Assembly: GCF_947490415.1 (NCBI RefSeq) | Contig: NZ_CANLGX010000004.1 | Coordinates: forward strand, 372,001-436,000 | DNA length: 64,000 bases | Direction: 5' to 3' | Source of the DNA: an uncultured Eudoraea sp. | Lineage (GTDB): Bacteria; Bacteroidota; Bacteroidia; Flavobacteriales; Flavobacteriaceae | Shown: one piece after another, positions 53,459 to 62,322 of the stretch | Layout: every line of letters begins with the position of its first letter | How positions within the stretch are numbered: position 1 is the stretch's first letter | The notes under the pieces: model-generated | What the model was told of the DNA's origin: nothing | The model's database searches: none | The model's input: the letters and a program-made list of their open reading frames with translations, nothing else | Program-made: the position numbers and the translations under genes

Positions 53459-54524
53459 TTTTAAGCAAATAAAATCCTAAAATACCAAATACCACATTAG
53501 GTATTATTACGGCCAGCAAAGGTGAAAAACCAGATTGCTCGGCTAGAGTACCAAAAACTTTGTCAAAAAATATATAAATGAAAGCAACCCCAATTCCAAA
53601 GGCAAGGTTTACCCCCATCCCACCACGGCGTTTCACCGAAGAAACGGCCACTCCAATGACGGTAAGAATAAATGCGGTAATTGGAAGTGCCCACCGTCTG
53701 TATTTTACCAAAATATAAGTGTTTATATTGGATGCCCCTTTATTTTTCTGAACCTCAATAAATTCATTAAGTTCAAATAAATTCTTGGTCTCAGCTACAT
53801 AGGACACCGGTGTTAAATCTTCAATATTGAATATAAATAAAGTATCCAGTCTCCTCTTTGTCTCAATAATCTCCTTATTCGCCCTTATCTTCCGTTTCAT
53901 GTATGATGTTAATCTATATAAGCTGTCTTTTGGTACCCAACGGATATTACTGGCAGATATCTTATAATCCAGTTGATTTTGATCATTGAAGTGTTCAAAA
54001 GTAAAATTATAACCTATCTTTCTTGCCGGATCAAAACTACTGACATAAATAAAATCACTCTCATTCAGTTGGTTAAAAATATTGCTGGTAATCCGGTCTT
54101 TATTACCTCTTTTTAAATATTCAAACTTAAACTCATTGTACCCTTTACTCGCATTAGGCACAATGAACATTCCCATAAAAAACATCATTACAGCAATTAT
54201 ACTTGCCCCTATCCAGTAAGGTCGCAAAAAGCGGCTATATGAAACTCCGGAACTTAGAATAGCCACTATTTCGGTATTATTGGCCAACTTTGAAGTAAAG
54301 AAAATAATAGATAAAAACAAAAAGATAGGAAACAACAAACTACCGATGTATATCGTAAAATTAAGATAGTAGATAAGTATTTCATTCAGAGGAGCTTCAT
54401 TATCAATCATCTTACCTATCTGCTCCGCCAGATTAAGCATAATACCAATGGGCACAAACAGCAATAGCATCGTTCCAAAAGTGACCAGATATCGTTTTAA
54501 TATGTATTTGTCTAAAATTGTCAT
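53445..54524 (-). CDS. LptF/LptG (YjgP/YjgQ) family permease
   Basis: MTILDKYILKRYLVTFGTMLLLFVPI; TM topology; RRWALPITAFILTVIGVAVSSVKRRGGMGVNLAFGIGVAFIYI. Confidence 0.92.
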   Translation of the reverse strand: MTILDKYILKRYLVTFGTMLLLFVPIGIMLNLAEQIGKMIDNEAPLNEILIYYLNFTIYIGSLLFPIFLFLSIIFFTSKLANNTEIVAILSSGVSYSRFLRPYWIGASIIAVMMFFMGMFIVPNASKGYNEFKFEYLKRGNKDRITSNIFNQLNESDFIYVSSFDPARKIGYNFTFEHFNDQNQLDYKISASNIRWVPKDSLYRLTSYMKRKIRANKEIIETKRRLDTLFIFNIEDLTPVSYVAETKNLFELNEFIEVQKNKGASNINTYILVKYRRWALPITAFILTVIGVAVSSVKRRGGMGVNLAFGIGVAFIYIFFDKVFGTLAEQSGFSPLLAVIIPNVVFGILGFYLLKNAKR

Positions 54525-54526
54525 GC

Positions 54527-55657
54527 TTATAGCCTCTTATCCATTTGCCGAACCATCTGATCTTTCCAGTTTGAAAAAGTTCCTTCCAAAATATGATTTC
54601 TGGCCTCCCGAACTAATCGTATATAAAAACCAAGGTTGTGAATCGTGGCAATTTGTTTCCCTAAATATTCATTTGCCGCAAATAAATGACGTAAATATGC
54701 TTTCGTATATTCTTTATCAACAAAGGTAGTACCCTCCTCATCAATCAGGGAAAAATCATTCTCCCATTTTTTATTTTTGATATTAATAGTCCCATGTGCA
54801 GTAAACAGCATACCGTTCCTTGCATTTCTGGTTGGCATAACACAATCAAACATATCTATTCCTAACGCAATGTTTTCTAAAATATTAATTGGTGTACCCA
54901 CACCCATAAGGTAACGTGGCTTATCCTTAGGTAAAATATTACAAACTACCTCGGTCATGGCATACATTTCCTCTGCCGGTTCTCCAACAGAAAGGCCGCC
55001 TATGGCATTTCCTTCTGCCCCGGCATTTGCAATGTACTCTGCAGACTGAATGCGCAGGTCCTTATAAGTAGATCCTTGAACTATTGGAAAAAACGATTGA
55101 GAAAAACCATATTTAAAGGGTAAATTATCTAAATGCCTTATACATCTGTCTAACCATCTATGGGTCATGTTCATAGATTGCTTTGCATAATTGTAATCGC
55201 ATGGATATGGCGTACATTCATCAAAGGCCATAATAATATCTGCACCGATTGCCCTTTGGATTTCCATAACATTTTCAGGAGTAAACATATGTAAAGAGCC
55301 ATCAATATGAGATTTGAACTTTACGCCTTCTTCCTTTATTTTTCTGTTGGCAGAGAGGGAGTATACCTGGTAACCCCCGCTGTCTGTGAGAATATTTCTA
55401 TCCCAACCCATAAACTTATGAAGTCCGCCTGCCTGCTCTAAAATGGAAATTTTTGGCCTTAAGAATAAATGGTAGGTATTACTTAAAATAATATCTGGAT
55501 CAATTTCATCACGAAGTTCTCTCTGATGTACCCCTTTTACAGATGCTGCAGTTCCAACAGGCATAAATATTGGAGTCTTAATTACACCATGGTCCGTTAC
55601 TATTTCGCCGGCACGGGCCGCTGTCCCAGGATCTGTATGTTCTAATTTAAACTTCAA
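54527..55657 (-). CDS. tgt: tRNA-guanine transglycosylase
   Basis: GIVKTPIFMPVGT-like; SNTYHLFLRPG-like; TDSGGYQVYSL; DECTPYPCDYNYA; IGGLSVGEP; MGVGTPINILENIALGIDMFDCVMPTRNARNG. Confidence 0.97.
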   Translation of the reverse strand: MKFKLEHTDPGTAARAGEIVTDHGVIKTPIFMPVGTAASVKGVHQRELRDEIDPDIILSNTYHLFLRPKISILEQAGGLHKFMGWDRNILTDSGGYQVYSLSANRKIKEEGVKFKSHIDGSLHMFTPENVMEIQRAIGADIIMAFDECTPYPCDYNYAKQSMNMTHRWLDRCIRHLDNLPFKYGFSQSFFPIVQGSTYKDLRIQSAEYIANAGAEGNAIGGLSVGEPAEEMYAMTEVVCNILPKDKPRYLMGVGTPINILENIALGIDMFDCVMPTRNARNGMLFTAHGTINIKNKKWENDFSLIDEEGTTFVDKEYTKAYLRHLFAANEYLGKQIATIHNLGFYIRLVREARNHILEGTFSNWKDQMVRQMDKRL

Positions 55658-55764
55658 AGCAAGATTTCAATGGCAAATATACTCAACTGACGTGCATAAA
55701 ATACTTAACAAAAAAATAAAGTTCTTCAAAGGGTTCTAACGTTAATAAATTATTATAACTACTC

Positions 55765-55795
55765 TTGTGCAGGCAAAAGTTTGCCATTACATTTG
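55765..55795 (+). promoter_or_regulatory. Bacteroidota-type promoter of transketolase genes: TTG-N20-TACATTTG
   Basis: TTG 55765-55767, 20-nt spacer, TACATTTG 55788-55795. Confidence 0.7.
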
Positions 55796-55817
55796 ACGCT
55801 GATAAAACAGAGATAAA

Positions 55818-56663
55818 ATGTCAGAATTAAAGGAATTACAGGATCTTGTTTCACAAGTTCGTCGAGACATTGTACGCATGGTGCACAAAGTGAATTCTGG
55901 TCACCCGGGAGGCTCTCTGGGGTGTACAGAATTTATGGTAGCCTTGTATTATGAAATTATGGACTTAAAAGAAGGTTTTGATATGAATGGACGTGATGAA
56001 GATATTTTCTTTTTATCTAACGGCCATATTTCTCCGCTTTTTTATAGTGTACTTGCCAGACGTGGCTACTTCCCAGTTGAAGAATTACAAACATTTAGAT
56101 TATTGAATTCCCGCCTGCAAGGTCATCCTGCAACACATGAAGGGCTGCCCGGGGTGCGAATAGCTTCCGGTTCCTTAGGGCAGGGTATGTCTGTTGCGAT
56201 TGGTGCAGCATTGGCGAAAAAATTAAATAAAGATCAACATCTGATATACAGTCTGCATGGCGATGGCGAATTACAAGAGGGACAGAATTGGGAAGCGATA
56301 ATGTATGCTGCAGGAAATAAGGTTGATAACTTAATAGCCACCATTGATCATAATGGTCAGCAAATTGATGGTGCCACCTCTGATGTATTACCTATGGGCG
56401 ACTTAAAGAAAAAGTTTGAAGCATTTGGATGGGATACCCTGGAAATTAAAAATGGGAATAATCTGGAGGACATTATCAAAGGGCTCAAAGCAGCGAAGCA
56501 AAGAACGGGTAAAGGCAAACCGGTTTGTGTAATCATGGATACTGTAATGGGTCATGGAGTAGATTTTATGATGTATACACATGCATGGCATGGTAAAGCA
56601 CCCAATGATGCACAATTAGAAATTGCATTAAACCAGAATCCGGAAACACTCGGGGACTATTAA
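55818..56663 (+). CDS. Transketolase N-terminal (ThDP-binding) subunit
   Basis: VNSGHPGGSLGCTEFMVALYYEIM; FLSNGHISPLFYSVLARRG; LHGDGELQEGQNWEAIMYA. Confidence 0.95.
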   Translation: MSELKELQDLVSQVRRDIVRMVHKVNSGHPGGSLGCTEFMVALYYEIMDLKEGFDMNGRDEDIFFLSNGHISPLFYSVLARRGYFPVEELQTFRLLNSRLQGHPATHEGLPGVRIASGSLGQGMSVAIGAALAKKLNKDQHLIYSLHGDGELQEGQNWEAIMYAAGNKVDNLIATIDHNGQQIDGATSDVLPMGDLKKKFEAFGWDTLEIKNGNNLEDIIKGLKAAKQRTGKGKPVCVIMDTVMGHGVDFMMYTHAWHGKAPNDAQLEIALNQNPETLGDY

Positions 56664-56687
56664 TCCTCAATACGAAAAATCGAATTA

Positions 56688-57644
56688 ATGAAAAAGTATA
56701 TAGATCAAGGAAAGAAGGACACAAGAAGTGGTTACGGAGCCGGTATGACCGTGCTCGGTCGTACAAATCCAAAAGTAGTAGCTCTTTGTGCTGATTTGGT
56801 AGGTTCTCTCAAAATTCAGGAATTCATAGATGAAAATCCGGAACGCTTTTTTCAGGTTGGAATCGCTGAAGCAAATATGATGGGCATTGCAGCAGGACTT
56901 ACCATTGGGGGATATATTCCTTTTACCGGTACTTTTGCCAACTTTTCTACCGGCAGGGTTTATGATCAGATCAGACAGTCCATAGCTTATTCCGGTAAGA
57001 ACGTAAAAATATGTGCTTCTCATGCTGGTATAACACTTGGCGAAGATGGAGCAACACACCAGATTCTGGAAGATATTGGGTTAATGAAAATGTTACCCGG
57101 TATGACGGTCATTAATACCTGTGATTTCAATCAGACAAAAGCCGCCACGATTGCCATTGCAGAACATGAGGGACCGGTATATTTGAGATTTGGAAGGCCC
57201 GCCGTAGCTAATTTTACTCCGGTAGATCAGAATTTTGAGATAGGAAAAGCAATCCTTTTAAATGAAGGCACGGATGTTACTATAGTGGCCACAGGGCATT
57301 TAGTCTGGCAATCATTAATTGCAGCTGAAAACCTGGAAAGTAAAGGCATTTCAGCTGAGGTAATTAATATACATACCATTAAGCCATTAGATGAGGAAAC
57401 CATAATTAAATCAGTAAAAAAGACGGGGGCCATAGTAACTGCTGAAGAACATAATTATCTGGGTGGACTTGGAGAAAGTGTAGCCAGAACTTTAACTAGC
57501 AGTTATCCTGTACCTCAGGAGTTTATTGCCACTCAGGACATCTTTGGTGAAAGTGGAACACCCGATCAATTAATGGAAAAATATGGTTTGGATAATAAAG
57601 CCATAGAAAAGGCCGTTTTGGGGGTATTAAAAAGAAAGGCGTAA
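56688..57644 (+). CDS. Transketolase C-terminal (Pyr/C) subunit
   Basis: RFFQVGIAEANMMGIAAGLTIGGYIPFTGTFANFSTGRVYDQIRQSIAY; SHAGITLGEDGATHQ. Confidence 0.95.
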   Translation: MKKYIDQGKKDTRSGYGAGMTVLGRTNPKVVALCADLVGSLKIQEFIDENPERFFQVGIAEANMMGIAAGLTIGGYIPFTGTFANFSTGRVYDQIRQSIAYSGKNVKICASHAGITLGEDGATHQILEDIGLMKMLPGMTVINTCDFNQTKAATIAIAEHEGPVYLRFGRPAVANFTPVDQNFEIGKAILLNEGTDVTIVATGHLVWQSLIAAENLESKGISAEVINIHTIKPLDEETIIKSVKKTGAIVTAEEHNYLGGLGESVARTLTSSYPVPQEFIATQDIFGESGTPDQLMEKYGLDNKAIEKAVLGVLKRKA

Positions 57645-57695
57645 AAACTTGTGGTTCCGTTTTAGATACCACAAAGCCAATAAAACGAGAACATT

Positions 57696-58283
57696 ATGAA
57701 AAACACACTTGTAATTATCCTATTCTGTATAGGCTGTTTATCAACTTTTGCTCAAAAAAAATCCGGTATCGGCATTAAGGCCGGACTAAATTACAGTTCC
57801 AACGGGGATTACCTGGAGGATGTCAACGAAGCGATTCAAAATCCGGATGCAAATGTAGGTTATCACATTGGGTTTTATGGAAAATTGGGAGATAAATATT
57901 ATCTGCGACCAGAAGTGGTCTATACACACACAAAATCCGGTTATAACGATGGGGACCTTGTAATTGACAAATTGGATATTCCCATATTAGGCGGTTGGAG
58001 AATAATTGGTCCACTGAATATTTTTGCCGGACCGTCTTTTCAATACATTTTTAATTCAAAGTTCAGCGATATCACTATAGATAGTATAGAAAACGATTTT
58101 ACTGTTGGTCTGAATATTGGAGCAGGACTTAATCTGGGCAGAATAGGATTGGAAATACGTTATGAAACGGGTTTCGGTGAAAATATAGCCACTTTTATAA
58201 ATACAAACATTACCTCTTTACCTGAAAGCAGGGTAGATACCAGGGCTAATCAGGTTATTTTTAGTTTATCATTTTTATTCTGA
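57696..58283 (+). CDS. Outer membrane beta-barrel (porin family) protein
   Basis: Signal peptide; GIGIKAGLNYSSNGDY...; C-terminal aromatic VIFSLSFLF. Confidence 0.85.
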   Translation: MKNTLVIILFCIGCLSTFAQKKSGIGIKAGLNYSSNGDYLEDVNEAIQNPDANVGYHIGFYGKLGDKYYLRPEVVYTHTKSGYNDGDLVIDKLDIPILGGWRIIGPLNIFAGPSFQYIFNSKFSDITIDSIENDFTVGLNIGAGLNLGRIGLEIRYETGFGENIATFINTNITSLPESRVDTRANQVIFSLSFLF

Positions 58284-58303
58284 CCCATTAATCAACATAA
58301 TAA

Positions 58304-58331
58304 AAAAAGCCTGCAAAAATGCAGGCTTTTT
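58304..58331. terminator. Bidirectional terminator between convergent genes
   Basis: AAAAAGCCTGCaaaaatGCAGGCTTTTT. Confidence 0.85.
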
Positions 58332-58352
58332 TATTTGACATTATTCTTTCTA

Positions 58353-59333
58353 TTAACTATCAGCATCAAGATAATCGGGAATTCCGTCTCCATCAGAATC
58401 AGGAAATGAAATATTTCCTTCACTGTCTATCACAATTTCATCTCTGGTAAGTATTCTATCCTGATCATCATCACGATCTAAATGATTTGGAACAAACCCG
58501 AATCCAGAGGACAGTTCCGTACTTGCATCCGTATTATCATCAGAAAGATTTCCATTATTATTTAAATCTTCCATTATAGAAGGAATTCCATCATTATCGT
58601 AATCCGTAGCTTCTATAAATAAACCAGTATTTACCTGAAAAACAAGTATGTCGTAATTAAAGATACCGCTACCTAATGGAGGGTTATTATAATACGCTAA
58701 TCCGGAAGGAATAAACATTAATCCAATACCACTTCCAGTAATTTCTATAGTGCCATCAGGATTGGAAATAATTTCACCACCTACCCTGAAATTTGAAACT
58801 CCGGCAGCATATCCCCTAAGAAAAAAGGGCAGATATTGCCACGTATAGGTAGAGTTACTGTCAAAAATATTGCCGGAAAGTAACTGTCCTTCATAGGCAA
58901 CAAAAGTTGAATCTCCCACTGTAGGACTTTCCCCAATTCCTTCTCGCGCAGCAAGATAATAAAGCGTATGATTCACAGTTACATCCTCATCCAAATTAAA
59001 AGTTTCAGACGAAACAGGGATTGTCATGGTTGATACCTGATCTATCAGAGGAATTTTATCATCAGTTAGACTAGTAATAGTATCCAAAACTATCTTATAA
59101 TCGAAATCCGCAGGTGGGCTCTCAAATTCTTCATAGTTATAGTAATGCGTTTTTAAGTATTCTATAATTGTCGCATCATTTTCTGCTTCAACCTCAGCAA
59201 GGGGTCTTGGCGGTATAACCTCTACATTCGTACTATCATCTTTTTTACAGGAGGCTATAATAGCAAAGACAGCAATAAAGAGTATAACTCCTTTTTCTTT
59301 CATAGATCTTCTTTTGAAGCCCGCAAGATACAA
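58353..59333 (-). CDS. FKBP-type peptidyl-prolyl isomerase-like lipoprotein with C-terminal Ca-binding TSP3-like tail; start probably internal MKEKGV
   Basis: Lipobox AIIASC; VGDSTFVAYEGQLLSGNIFDS; SDGDGIPDYLDADS, DYDNDGIPSIMEDLNNNGNLSDD. Confidence 0.75.
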   Translation of the reverse strand: MYLAGFKRRSMKEKGVILFIAVFAIIASCKKDDSTNVEVIPPRPLAEVEAENDATIIEYLKTHYYNYEEFESPPADFDYKIVLDTITSLTDDKIPLIDQVSTMTIPVSSETFNLDEDVTVNHTLYYLAAREGIGESPTVGDSTFVAYEGQLLSGNIFDSNSTYTWQYLPFFLRGYAAGVSNFRVGGEIISNPDGTIEITGSGIGLMFIPSGLAYYNNPPLGSGIFNYDILVFQVNTGLFIEATDYDNDGIPSIMEDLNNNGNLSDDNTDASTELSSGFGFVPNHLDRDDDQDRILTRDEIVIDSEGNISFPDSDGDGIPDYLDADS

Positions 59334-59381
59334 TTTTCCCCTATTTTTGTTGAAGTCCTTAACAAAGATTTTTGTTTGTAA

Positions 59382-59753
59382 ATGCGTATAGATAAGTATT
59401 TATGGAGTACCCGCTATTATAAGACCCGAAATATGGCTACTGAAGCTTGTAAAAAAGGGCATGTGCGTATAAATGGTAAAACGGTTAAACCTTCAAGAGA
59501 AGTCTATAAACTGGATGAAATTATAGTTCGTAAAAATCAAATTAATTATGAACTTAGTGTCCTGGATGTGCCTTCCAGCCGGGTAAGTGCCAAACTGGTG
59601 GATATTTATAGAAAAGATACCACCCCAAAGGAAGTATTTCAAAACCAAGAGTTAATGCAATTAAATAAAAATCAATACAGACAAAAAGGCGAAGGACGAC
59701 CTACCAAAAAAGAAAGACGTGATATAGACGATTATCTGGATGAATCTGAATAA
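59382..59753 (+). CDS. S4-domain RNA-binding protein (Hsp15-like)
   Basis: MRIDKYLWSTRYYKTRNMATEACKKGHVRINGKTVKPSREVYKLDEI. Confidence 0.92.
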   Translation: MRIDKYLWSTRYYKTRNMATEACKKGHVRINGKTVKPSREVYKLDEIIVRKNQINYELSVLDVPSSRVSAKLVDIYRKDTTPKEVFQNQELMQLNKNQYRQKGEGRPTKKERRDIDDYLDESE

Positions 59754-60321
59754 AGACTATTGGGAAGAGCGCTATGCTAGCAATAATTTGGGTTGGGATA
59801 TAGGTTATGTTTCCACTCCCTTAAAAGAGTATATTGATCAAATTGAAAATAAAAACCTGAAGATATTAGTTCCCGGAGTCGGTAATGGGTATGAAGTAGT
59901 TTATCTCTATAATTCAGGTTTTAAAAATATTCATGTTATTGATCTTGCCCGGCAACCTTTGGATAAAATAAAGGCAGAAATTCCGGAAATTCCCGCCAGC
60001 CAATTAATATCTGGAGATTTTTTCGATCTGGAGATACAGGATTTCGACTTGATCCTGGAACAAACTTTTTTTTGTGCCCTAAATCCGGAACTACGCAAAA
60101 ATTATGTACAGAAAATGTTACAGCTTTTAAAACCCGGTGGCAGGCTTGCAGGACTTTTATTTGACTTTCCACTAAGCCTTAACGGCCCCCCATTTGGAGG
60201 TAGTCCTAAAGAATACGAAGAATTGTTTAGCCCAACTTTTACCATAAATGTGCTGGAGCGGGCGATCAACTCTATCCCACCCAGAAAAGATAAGGAACTG
60301 TTTTTTATCTTTGAAAAATAA
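59740..60321 (+). CDS. SAM-dependent methyltransferase (thiopurine methyltransferase-like)
   Basis: YWEERYASNNLGWDIGYVSTPLKEYIDQ; ILVPGVGNGYEVVYLYNSGF. Confidence 0.88.
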   Translation: MNLNKDYWEERYASNNLGWDIGYVSTPLKEYIDQIENKNLKILVPGVGNGYEVVYLYNSGFKNIHVIDLARQPLDKIKAEIPEIPASQLISGDFFDLEIQDFDLILEQTFFCALNPELRKNYVQKMLQLLKPGGRLAGLLFDFPLSLNGPPFGGSPKEYEELFSPTFTINVLERAINSIPPRKDKELFFIFEK

Positions 60322-60333
60322 TTTGACGCCATT

Positions 60334-60834
60334 ATGCAAAATAAAATACTTTCCCATGTTCAGATTCAACATAAGATCAGAAGGATTGCCTATCAGATCT
60401 ATGAGACCAATGTATCTGAGAAAAAAATTATCATCGCAGGAATTGTGGGGGGAGGCTTAAATTTTGCCAAAAAATTACAAGCAGTCCTGAAAGACATAAC
60501 TACAGCTGAAATTGTATTGTGTAAAGTGATGATGGACAAAAAGAATCCTATTAAAAGTGGGGTTACAATGTCTATTCCGGAAAGTGAATACAAAAATAAA
60601 TCAGTTGTTCTTGTTGATGACGTTTTAAATTCTGGGACCACCCTTATTTATGGGGTGCACCATTTTCTTAAAACGCCATTAAAACAATTAAAGACGGCCG
60701 TTTTGGTAAACAGAAACCATAAAAAATATCCTGTAAAAGCAGATTTTAAAGGGATTTCTCTTTCCACATCTTTACAGGAACATGTCATAGTAGAATTTAA
60801 GGCAAAAAATGATGCCGTTTATTTAGGGGAGTAA
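60334..60834 (+). CDS. Phosphoribosyltransferase (PyrR-like)
   Basis: RRIAYQIYETNVSEKKIIIAGIVGGGLNFA; KSVVLVDDVLNSGTTLIYGV. Confidence 0.88.
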   Translation: MQNKILSHVQIQHKIRRIAYQIYETNVSEKKIIIAGIVGGGLNFAKKLQAVLKDITTAEIVLCKVMMDKKNPIKSGVTMSIPESEYKNKSVVLVDDVLNSGTTLIYGVHHFLKTPLKQLKTAVLVNRNHKKYPVKADFKGISLSTSLQEHVIVEFKAKNDAVYLGE

Positions 60835-61338
60835 AGTTAGTATTTCATCTTTTACGGCTTCAGCATCCTTATGGTCTCCAATTATAGTGAAATGGGCACG
60901 AGAATAAAAAACCCCTCTTTCGAAAATATGTTTCCCTATAAACTCCGGTAAATCTTCATCCTTTAAATGTGCAATTAGTGGTCTGTGATCTTTCTCCCTA
61001 TGGAGTCTTTGTATCAATGAAGCAATGGATAATTTAAGGTAAAAAACCAGGTCTGTTTTTTGAAGAATTGTATCCATATTGACACCGTAACAAGGTGTTC
61101 CACCTCCTAATGCTATAACCAAATCACGATTGTCATCAAGTAACGCATTTAGCAATTCGCTCTCCTTTTTTCTAAAGTACAGTTCCCCCTTAGTTGCAAA
61201 TAAGTCAGCTATCTTCTCGTTTAACCTTGTTTCAATATAGTCATCCAGATCTACGAATTCAAAATTTAGCTCATTTGCAAGCAACTTCCCTGCAGTGGTT
61301 TTCCCACTACCCATATATCCTATAAGGACTACTTTCAT
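60823..61338 (-). CDS. aroK: Shikimate kinase
   Basis: VVLIGYMGSGKTTAGKLLANELNFEFVDLDDYIE; FRKKESELL; VIALGGGTPCY; DHRPLI. Confidence 0.95.
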   Translation of the reverse strand: MKVVLIGYMGSGKTTAGKLLANELNFEFVDLDDYIETRLNEKIADLFATKGELYFRKKESELLNALLDDNRDLVIALGGGTPCYGVNMDTILQKTDLVFYLKLSIASLIQRLHREKDHRPLIAHLKDEDLPEFIGKHIFERGVFYSRAHFTIIGDHKDAEAVKDEILTLLP

Positions 61339-61411
61339 TTTAAATATTTTAGTAAAAATGTACTAATTATCAAGGAATTCAAAGAAAACCTAAATTAATC
61401 TTTAAATGGAC

Positions 61412-61441
61412 TTGAAAAATTAATTAATGATAGTATATTTG
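61412..61441 (+). promoter_or_regulatory. Promoter of tRNA-Lys: TTG-N19-TATATTTG
   Basis: TTG 61412-61414, 19-nt spacer, TATATTTG 61434-61441. Confidence 0.7.
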
Positions 61442-61491
61442 CAGCCGCTAATGCCGTTTTATCGATGGTATTGGAATATTAATCACATAAT

Positions 61492-61564
61492 GACCTGGTA
61501 GCTCAGTTGGTAGAGCATCTCCCTTTTAAGGAGAGGGTCCTGGGTTCGAGCCCCAGCCAGGTCA
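61492..61564 (+). tRNA. tRNA-Lys(UUU)
   Basis: Cloverleaf by eye: GACCTGG/CCAGGTC acceptor, GCTC/GAGC D stem, TCTCC-CTTTTAA-GGAGA anticodon arm, CTGGG-TTCGAGC-CCCAG T arm; CCA not encoded. Confidence 0.97.
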
Positions 61565-61575
61565 CGAGAGAAAGT

Positions 61576-61605
61576 AAAACCCACCGAACAGGTGGGTTTT
61601 TTATT
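61576..61605 (+). terminator. Rho-independent terminator after tRNA-Lys
   Basis: AAAACCCACCgaacaGGTGGGTTTTTTATTTT. Confidence 0.85.
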
Positions 61606-61610
61606 TTGAA

Positions 61611-61677
61611 GGAAATCCAAGCTCGCTTGAGATTTCCGGAGAAATATAAAACGGCAAGCGTTAGCTTGCGTGGTTTT
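61611..61677 (+). repeat. Two stable stem-loops of unknown function
   Basis: GGAAATCcAAGctcgCTTgaGATTTCC (61611-61637); AAAACgGCAAGCgttaGCTTGCgtGGTTTT (61648-61677). Confidence 0.7.
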
Positions 61678-61683
61678 GCTTTT

Positions 61684-61738
61684 TGACCTTGGGGGCGCTG
61701 GGTCAGACGAGTGTAACGAGTCAACCCCAGCCAGGTCA
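61684..61738 (+). other. tRNA-Lys-derived acceptor/T-arm minihelix (truncated tRNA duplicate)
   Basis: TGACCTtGG..CTGGG[T..A]..CCCAG-CCAGGTCA reproduces tRNA-Lys acceptor 5' strand, T stem and 3' strand without D/anticodon arms. Confidence 0.7.
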
Positions 61739-61752
61739 ATTAGTGAGATGGA

Positions 61753-61782
61753 AATCCTGACAGCAACGTCAGGATTTTTTTA
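61753..61782 (+). terminator. Rho-independent terminator after the minihelix
   Basis: AATCCTGACagcaacGTCAGGATTTTTTT. Confidence 0.85.
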
Positions 61783-61806
61783 TGAAATAAAATCGGGGCG
61801 AGAAGC

Positions 61807-61826
61807 CTGCCTGCCGGCAAGCAGGT
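61807..61826. repeat. Palindromic CCTGCCTGCCGGCAAGCAGG element
   Basis: Near-perfect 20-bp palindrome. Confidence 0.6.
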
Positions 61827-61862
61827 TTATACCGAGTGCAGTCTAGGTAAGCCCCCGTCCGA

Positions 61863-62162
61863 ATGGCATTGACCCAATTTCAGGTGACTACTGAAACAAC
61901 AATGGAGGTCAACGCTTTAAAGAGCGATATGGGAGGAGTTGTATTGGCAATCGGTTTGATTTTATAGCTCTATTTCATCCAGGGAACAAAGTGGCTGTAT
62001 CCTGCTGCAATAGTGGCTTTTGCCATGTTATTTAGAAGGGTGGTCAGTCTTTTTGTAGATGGAGTTTCACAGGAAGCTTTATTGGCGACCTTTTAAGAGC
62101 TATTGGCAATAGCTGCTTTTCTATTTGTGGCTAAAAACTATTCAATCAATCACTCTTCATAG
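61863..62162 (+). pseudogene. 5'-truncated DUF4345-like integral membrane protein pseudogene with two in-frame stops
   Basis: Frame reads MALTQFQVTTETTMEVNALKSDMGGVVLAIGLIL*LYFIQGTKWLYPAAIVAFAMLFRRVVSLFVDGVSQEALLATF*ELLAIAAFLFVAKN; TAG 61965-61967, TAA 62094-62096. Confidence 0.75.
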
Positions 62163-62322
62163 CCGTTTGAATATGAAAACTACCTATTATTAAAGAAGGC
62201 GTTTCACTCCATAAAAAAGGTATAAATCTTTAACGAATTAGTATTTAATATGAGCAAAATCAGCAAACACTTAAGATAAGATTGGTTAAGGAATTTGTTG
62301 GTTAACCTCATTATTTATTGAA

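Noticed and set aside
55818-57644. Transketolase split by frameshift
   Set aside because: Separate N- and C-terminal transketolase subunits are a normal arrangement in Bacteroidota and each ORF has a proper start and stop.
61503-61739. Minus-strand ORF of 78 aa with repeated TWLGL motif
   Set aside because: It is antisense to tRNA-Lys and its truncated copy; the internal repeat merely reflects the tRNA duplication.
61863-62162. Stop-codon readthrough/recoding of the DUF4345-like frame
   Set aside because: Two different stops plus a missing N-terminus are simpler to explain as pseudogenisation; no recoding signal recognised.
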